A stretch of 64,000 nucleotides of DNA from positions 1-64,000 of the forward strand of contig CAYQKF010000007.1 of assembly GCA_964417935.1 (NCBI GenBank), in the 5' to 3' direction. The position numbers were made by a program, and so were the translations under genes. Positions 60,151 through 64,000 of the stretch are shown here, piece by piece (the stretch's first letter is position 1; every line of letters begins with the position of its first letter). The notes beneath the pieces were generated by a model. That model worked only from the letters and a program-made list of their open reading frames with translations, was not told the DNA's origin and searched no databases. The DNA comes from NIOZ-UU13 sp964417935 (GTDB lineage: Bacteria > Planctomycetota > Phycisphaerae > Sedimentisphaerales > Anaerobacaceae).

Positions 60151-61346
60151 TATTTGCCCACTCCAAACTCAGTGCCAAATAATTCTGCGGCGCCGGCACT
60201 GACCACTTTTGCACCGACGGCCGGGCCGCGGGATAGAATTGCAAGCTCGTCGAGCACATGATACAATTCGACCCGCTGACGCACATAGACCTGCGGTTCG
60301 GTATTAAGATAAACCCATGAGCTACCATACATATCATAGAGAATAGAGGAATACGGCACGACTAGGCTTTGCTTAGTGTCTTTTAGACTCAGGGTTACGC
60401 CAACTTTTTGGCCAGGCCGATATGAGTGGTCCGCGTTTGACAATTCGTAGAATAGATCTACGGTTACAGACTCTGGATCGGCACTGAATGGCGCCACAAC
60501 CAGTTGGGCAGTTTGTGTCTCGGCCCCAACAAAATCGGCCAGACTGTGCACCCGGGCTGGCTTTTTTGTGTCTATGGTAGCCAGATCACCGACATAAACC
60601 GGAACTTTTATCCAAACCGGATCAATGCCGGTAATTTCCAGCAGAGCAGTTGTACCTGTAACAGTCTGGCCAAGAGCGACATGAACCTCTTGAACAATGC
60701 CATCCACCGGAGATTTAATTATCAATGAGGAAAGTCCAGCGATAGCCTTATCGAGTTCGCCCTTTTCGAGCAGCTCCAGTCGGGCTTGGGCGGTTTCCAG
60801 AATCGTCTTGACACTGGCCAACTGAGCTTCTGCATCTTCCAGCTCTCTAGCGCTACCAGCTTTGTCAACGAGCAACTGTCGAGCTCGCTTCACTCTTGCC
60901 TGGGCCAGAGCAAGCTCTACTTTCCTGAGGGAAATTTCTTCCTGCACGCTTAACAAGTCTTGCTCAGGAAGTGCCAACAATAAACGATACAACGGCTGTG
61001 ACTTCGTTACTTGTTGGCCAGCCATTACAACCAAACCGTCTTCTGTCGATAACAACGTACCCGACAGAGGAGCTGATACGGTTACCGAACGGCCCGAAAC
61101 CGACACCACCTCGCCGCCGAACGTCCGCTTTTTTTCAACGGAACGGTATTCGACAGAAACCGTTTGAATCCCTAACCTGGCTTCGGCTTCGGAGGTAAGG
61201 GTGATAGTCGTAAGGTCTGTCTCTTTCACAACATTTTGAACTTTTGCCGGAGGTTGTTGTTTCTCTTTCGGTTCTGTTTTTTTGCTGCATCCACAAACCG
61301 TTGTTAGAACCGCTATCAAGACGAAGTATTTCAAATAGGAACTCAT
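60150..61346 (-). CDS. RND efflux periplasmic adaptor lipoprotein
   Basis: Membrane-fusion protein of 398 residues that bridges the pump and outer-membrane channel. A lipoprotein signal ends at VCGC (Cys20). It is followed by a lysine-rich spacer (SKKTEPKEKQQ), a lipoyl-like domain split around a coiled-coil hairpin (about 130-210, VKRARQLLVDKAGSARELEDA) and beta-barrel domains. No His-rich metal-binding N-terminus is seen. It is between the channel and pump genes, 40 bp from the former. Confidence 0.88.
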   Translation of the reverse strand: MSSYLKYFVLIAVLTTVCGCSKKTEPKEKQQPPAKVQNVVKETDLTTITLTSEAEARLGIQTVSVEYRSVEKKRTFGGEVVSVSGRSVTVSAPLSGTLLSTEDGLVVMAGQQVTKSQPLYRLLLALPEQDLLSVQEEISLRKVELALAQARVKRARQLLVDKAGSARELEDAEAQLASVKTILETAQARLELLEKGELDKAIAGLSSLIIKSPVDGIVQEVHVALGQTVTGTTALLEITGIDPVWIKVPVYVGDLATIDTKKPARVHSLADFVGAETQTAQLVVAPFSADPESVTVDLFYELSNADHSYRPGQKVGVTLSLKDTKQSLVVPYSSILYDMYGSSWVYLNTEPQVYVRQRVELYHVLDELAILSRGPAVGAKVVSAGAAELFGTEFGVGK

Positions 61347-61386
61347 AATATCTCTATCTCCTGTTTATAATGGTTAGGAATTAGGC

Positions 61387-62718
61387 CTATATCATTTTCT
61401 TTCCGACAGAATAATTAAGTTCTGCTGCACTACGGTGCAGATGGGCAGCCAATTCCTTCTGGCGCATGCGTGCCTCAACAAGTTTTCCCTTGGCTTCCAA
61501 AACCGCCAGATAAGACACTTCCCCGAGTTCAAAGGATTTCTGGGTCCATTCGACCCTCTTCTCCAAAGAAGGAATAATATCGCTGCTCCATAACTCAAAT
61601 TCCTCATGTTCCGAGACGTACCGAGTGTGAGCTTGTTGTACTTGAAGAATAATGTTCTGACGAATTGCTTCATATTGTCGAACCGCCTGTTCTAATTCTG
61701 CTTCGGCTCGGGCGATATTGCCATCATTCTGATTGAAAATTGGGATTTCAACCGCAAAGCCTGGTCCGACCGTGAGAGAATCCTCACCCTTATCTTTGGC
61801 ATCAATAATAGCGATGAAATTATAGATCTTGGATTGTTCCCAACCCACACGTTCTCCGGCCGCCTCGATCTTAAGTTCAGCCGCCCGCAGATCCGGTCGG
61901 GCGGCAAAAGCCATCTCCAGCAATTCATTGGTCGATACTGCTGTTCTTGGGGTAATATCCGATGGTATTACATCAAACGTCGTATCATCTGAGACAAGTC
62001 CGAGCAAAGCGTTAAGCCGGTGTCTTAAGATAATAGCTTCCTTTGAAAAACGCTTAGTGGCATCGGCTGCACGAAGCGAATCCACATAGGCGGCCGAGGT
62101 TGCCAGTTCGCTAATACCACCGGCTCTCAGACGTGCCTGGGCAAGCTCGGCCATCTGAACTCGTAGTTGAGCATCCACCTCGGACAGGTGGACCCGCTCC
62201 TGGGCCAGGCACAGATCAGCATAGGTTGTCTGAACGTCTCGAATAAGGCCCAGACCATGCTCTATGAGATTTTCAGAAAGACTCTCAGCATCAAGCTTGG
62301 CAGCGGCGATGCGGTGGGGACGCTGCCAGAGCACATCAATAGGTAAATTCAGCTTTGTTTCTAACAGTTTTGGTCCAATGGGGAAAAAAATGGAAAATAC
62401 CGGATTGGCCAGCATATCCGCTTCGATCAGGTCGGCACGAGCAAAGCCCAGAGCTGTTAGGTCAGCTTGAAATTGGGAATTATTCCAAAGTGCTACAGCC
62501 ACCGCCTCGTCCTGTGATAAGCCGTCATCAAGCGATACTCCTTCAGGGAAATTGAATTCTCCAGGTTCAGTAACCTGCCCTAACTCAAAACCTGTACGTT
62601 CTTTAACACCTTCAGAAACATAGGAACGATCGCTTGGGGATTTGACCGCACAGCCGGCTGCCAGAAGAATCAACATAATAATACAAATTTTCCCAATCAT
62701 ATCTTTACCGCAGGCCAT
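61387..62718 (-). CDS. TolC-like outer-membrane efflux lipoprotein
   Basis: Outer-membrane factor of up to 443 residues with two TolC-type coiled-coil repeats (for example VAVALWNNSQFQADLTALGFARADLIEADML, written here only as a marker of the first repeat, and AVRQYEAIRQNIILQVQQAH in the second). The lipobox is LLAAGC (Cys23 if translation starts at 62718). A second ATG at 62700 gives a more standard signal peptide; neither has a clear Shine-Dalgarno. First gene of the minus-strand efflux operon. Confidence 0.85.
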   Translation of the reverse strand: MACGKDMIGKICIIMLILLAAGCAVKSPSDRSYVSEGVKERTGFELGQVTEPGEFNFPEGVSLDDGLSQDEAVAVALWNNSQFQADLTALGFARADLIEADMLANPVFSIFFPIGPKLLETKLNLPIDVLWQRPHRIAAAKLDAESLSENLIEHGLGLIRDVQTTYADLCLAQERVHLSEVDAQLRVQMAELAQARLRAGGISELATSAAYVDSLRAADATKRFSKEAIILRHRLNALLGLVSDDTTFDVIPSDITPRTAVSTNELLEMAFAARPDLRAAELKIEAAGERVGWEQSKIYNFIAIIDAKDKGEDSLTVGPGFAVEIPIFNQNDGNIARAEAELEQAVRQYEAIRQNIILQVQQAHTRYVSEHEEFELWSSDIIPSLEKRVEWTQKSFELGEVSYLAVLEAKGKLVEARMRQKELAAHLHRSAAELNYSVGKKMI

Positions 62719-62837
62719 ATTAAGGTCTAAAATAATTTCTTATAATAGCCTTGAATCACCGATGTCAATAAAGAAATGAGATATCCAATGGAATATCCAA
62801 AAAATATCCTTATCCCTATAATTTTATTTTGTATTGC

Positions 62838-62865
62838 TTGACATTATTTAACCTTCGCATATAAC
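62838..62865 (+). promoter_or_regulatory. Sigma-70-like promoter for the beta-barrel gene
   Basis: TTGACA at 62838-62843 and TATAAC at 62860-62865 with a 16-nt spacer, 50 bases before the start at 62916. The divergent efflux operon starts at 62718, so this gap must also hold a minus-strand promoter, which I could not pin down. Confidence 0.45.
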
Positions 62866-62915
62866 ATTGTTTTTTGCCTTAATGGGCTTGTAATCACCCC
62901 GATAAGGAAAAAGTT

Positions 62916-63686
62916 ATGAAAAGGATGATTTTGTCAACTGCCGTATTTTTATTACCTGTGGCGGGCATAGCACAGGCCGAAGAAGACCAGTTGGGTGTTA
63001 CTCTCGACCTGACTTATATGAGTAAGTGGATGACTAAAGGTGCCGAAGGCTATGGCCAACAAGGCGCACTTTTCAAAACCATCGACCTCGACTTGTATGG
63101 CACGGGCTTTGGTGTGAAAGTTACTCACCGCAATGCCACCGCAAGCGGCTACGTTGATAAGCAGAGGTTCGATTACAGACCGTATTACAAAAGTGTGCTT
63201 TTCGAGGGCGAACCTTATGCCACAAACTATAACATTAGCGCCAGATATGAACACTACCCTGGCCTGGCCCGAGATGTAGCTAATACTACATTCGAATGGA
63301 TATTTGCCTTTTACTGGCCGAATATTAATCCACAGGGTATAGTCCCTAACTACATCGCTCATTATGAATACCCGGCCGGGAGTGGTTATACTCATCACGA
63401 CGTTACAGGCTGGGTCCATCGTTTCGGTCTTGGCTATGATCTAACCGTAATCGAACTGCCGGAGCCCCTCCATCTGTCCGGGGAAATCGCCTACAGGGAC
63501 GGCCTTGGTGGCAAAACTAAAGACCACGATTGGTCACATGCAACCTTCGGCCTTTCAACAAAACTTAAAATCACTGACAATCTGGCTTTTGTACCGGGAC
63601 TTTACTATCAGATAACAATGGATAATTCGGTCAATAAGCATGACGACGTAACATATTGCGTCCTGAGTATGAAGTACAAATTCTAA
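62916..63686 (+). CDS. Outer-membrane beta-barrel-like protein
   Basis: Signal peptide MKRMILSTAVFLLPVAGIAQA, then 235 residues of alternating beta-strand pattern ending in the aromatic MKYKF typical of outer-membrane barrels. Many Tyr and Trp belts (YMSKWMTKG, NISARYEHYPG, LHLSGEIAYRDG). I cannot name the family; it resembles small barrels of unknown role sometimes found near efflux systems. AAGGA precedes ATG 62916. Divergent from the metal efflux operon and may respond to the same signals. Confidence 0.7.
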   Translation: MKRMILSTAVFLLPVAGIAQAEEDQLGVTLDLTYMSKWMTKGAEGYGQQGALFKTIDLDLYGTGFGVKVTHRNATASGYVDKQRFDYRPYYKSVLFEGEPYATNYNISARYEHYPGLARDVANTTFEWIFAFYWPNINPQGIVPNYIAHYEYPAGSGYTHHDVTGWVHRFGLGYDLTVIELPEPLHLSGEIAYRDGLGGKTKDHDWSHATFGLSTKLKITDNLAFVPGLYYQITMDNSVNKHDDVTYCVLSMKYKF

Positions 63687-63873
63687 ATAGCAATTTTTAC
63701 AGTTGAAGTCTTCTGAAGACTCAGACAGTTATCGTTGTTACATTGCCAGGATAGCTGAGGCTTCACCTGATAGCATTAAATATTTTGTTTGGAACTGAAC
63801 ACATAACTCACTGGAGAGTATAAATAGAAACTATCGAGGTACAATAATCCTGAGTTACTCAAAGGAGAACGTT
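63687..63873. other. Gap with a short palindrome before the acs fragment
   Basis: AGTCTTC-T-GAAGACT at 63707-63721 is a perfect palindrome just after the barrel gene. No clear promoter; TATAAA at 63819-63824 and TACAAT at 63840-63845 are possible -10 boxes without good -35 partners. Confidence 0.35.
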
Positions 63874-64000
63874 ATGACGCAAGAAAAAGCAATTGACTCC
63901 CTTATGACCGAGAATCGCACGTTTCCGCCGCCGGCATCAGTTAAAGCCAATGCTTATATAACCAGCACCGAGCAATATCAACAGATGTGGGAGAAGTCAA
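63874..64000 (+). CDS. acs: Acetyl-CoA synthetase, N-terminal fragment (cut by window end)
   Basis: Only the first 42 residues are in the window: ATG 63874, preceded by AAAGGAG. The visible phrase NRTFPPPASVKANAYI and the following STEQYQQMWEKS match the N-terminus of AMP-forming acetyl-CoA synthetases. That enzyme would activate acetate to acetyl-CoA, or in reverse release acetate. Position near the acetyl-CoA pathway is suggestive, but the metal efflux operon lies between. Identification rests on a short stretch. Confidence 0.6.
   Translation, partial: MTQEKAIDSLMTENRTFPPPASVKANAYITSTEQYQQMWEKS

Noticed and set aside
1..64000. tRNA, rRNA or CRISPR arrays
   Set aside because: No cloverleaf, rRNA-like block or regular repeat-spacer pattern was found in the gaps; the repeats present are dispersed palindromes, not evenly spaced.

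Overview
The window reads like a chromosome segment of an anaerobic planctomycete, most likely a Phycisphaerae/Sedimentisphaerales-type lineage. Evidence for this is a Tat-exported sulfatase, a planctomycete-style prepilin/DUF1559-like exported protein, a secreted protein with dockerin-like repeats, a DksA-like protein with a degenerate zinc finger, many short intergenic palindromic repeats and a moderate GC content. The taxonomic call is inference; no rRNA or tRNA gene was seen.

Layout. 1-611 and 2526-3333 are non-coding and rich in palindromes, around a membrane protein of unknown function (612-2525). 3334-8183 carries a sulfatase, queC and queE (7-deazaguanine pathway) and gpmI. 8197-8914 is a HepT/MntA-type toxin-antitoxin pair. 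9288-14035 holds mutL and a BtuFCD-like cobalamin/metal-chelate ABC importer. 14216-18426 holds a DksA-like protein, yacG, a membrane protein and a CapD/PglF-type NDP-sugar dehydratase. 19192-25724 is a signalling block of two related histidine kinases (one V4R-PAS-PAS, one 4xCBS-PAS-PAS-GAF) and two response regulators. 26200-31174 is a molybdenum-flavoured block with a ModE-like regulator and a three-domain NTPase-MobB-like-MobA fusion, plus two exported proteins and a membrane protein.

31228-56897 is the centrepiece: an almost complete Wood-Ljungdahl (reductive acetyl-CoA) locus on one strand. In order it has a DUF3786 protein, CooC-like ATPase, four-cluster ferredoxin, thioredoxin-fold [2Fe-2S] protein, PAS protein, SpoIIE-type phosphatase, NuoE/HydC, NuoF/HydB, an H-cluster-free HydA/HoxU-like subunit, CO dehydrogenase (acsA), acetyl-CoA synthase (acsB), acsC, the corrinoid-protein reactivase acsV, a second CooC/AcsF, acsD, acsE, fhs, a tiny candidate exported peptide, folD, a leaderless [NiFe] hydrogenase with its protease, metV and metF. 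Only formate dehydrogenase is missing; the molybdopterin genes and cobalamin importer nearby would supply cofactors for it and for the corrinoid protein. NADH, ferredoxin and H2 are the likely electron currencies. The locus alone does not show whether it runs towards acetate or oxidises it; the start of an acetyl-CoA synthetase gene at the right edge is compatible with either.

57058-62718 (minus strand) is a CusABC/CzcABC-type heavy-metal RND efflux operon, followed by a divergent outer-membrane beta-barrel gene and the acs fragment.

Besides the energy locus, the most unusual signal is palindromic DNA. At least four dispersed repeat families lie between genes, and several GC-rich hairpins lie in frame inside genes (mutL, a histidine kinase, the dockerin protein, metF). 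Two of them sit exactly at the two domain junctions of the NTPase-MobB-MobA fusion. This suggests palindromes being read through as protein linkers.
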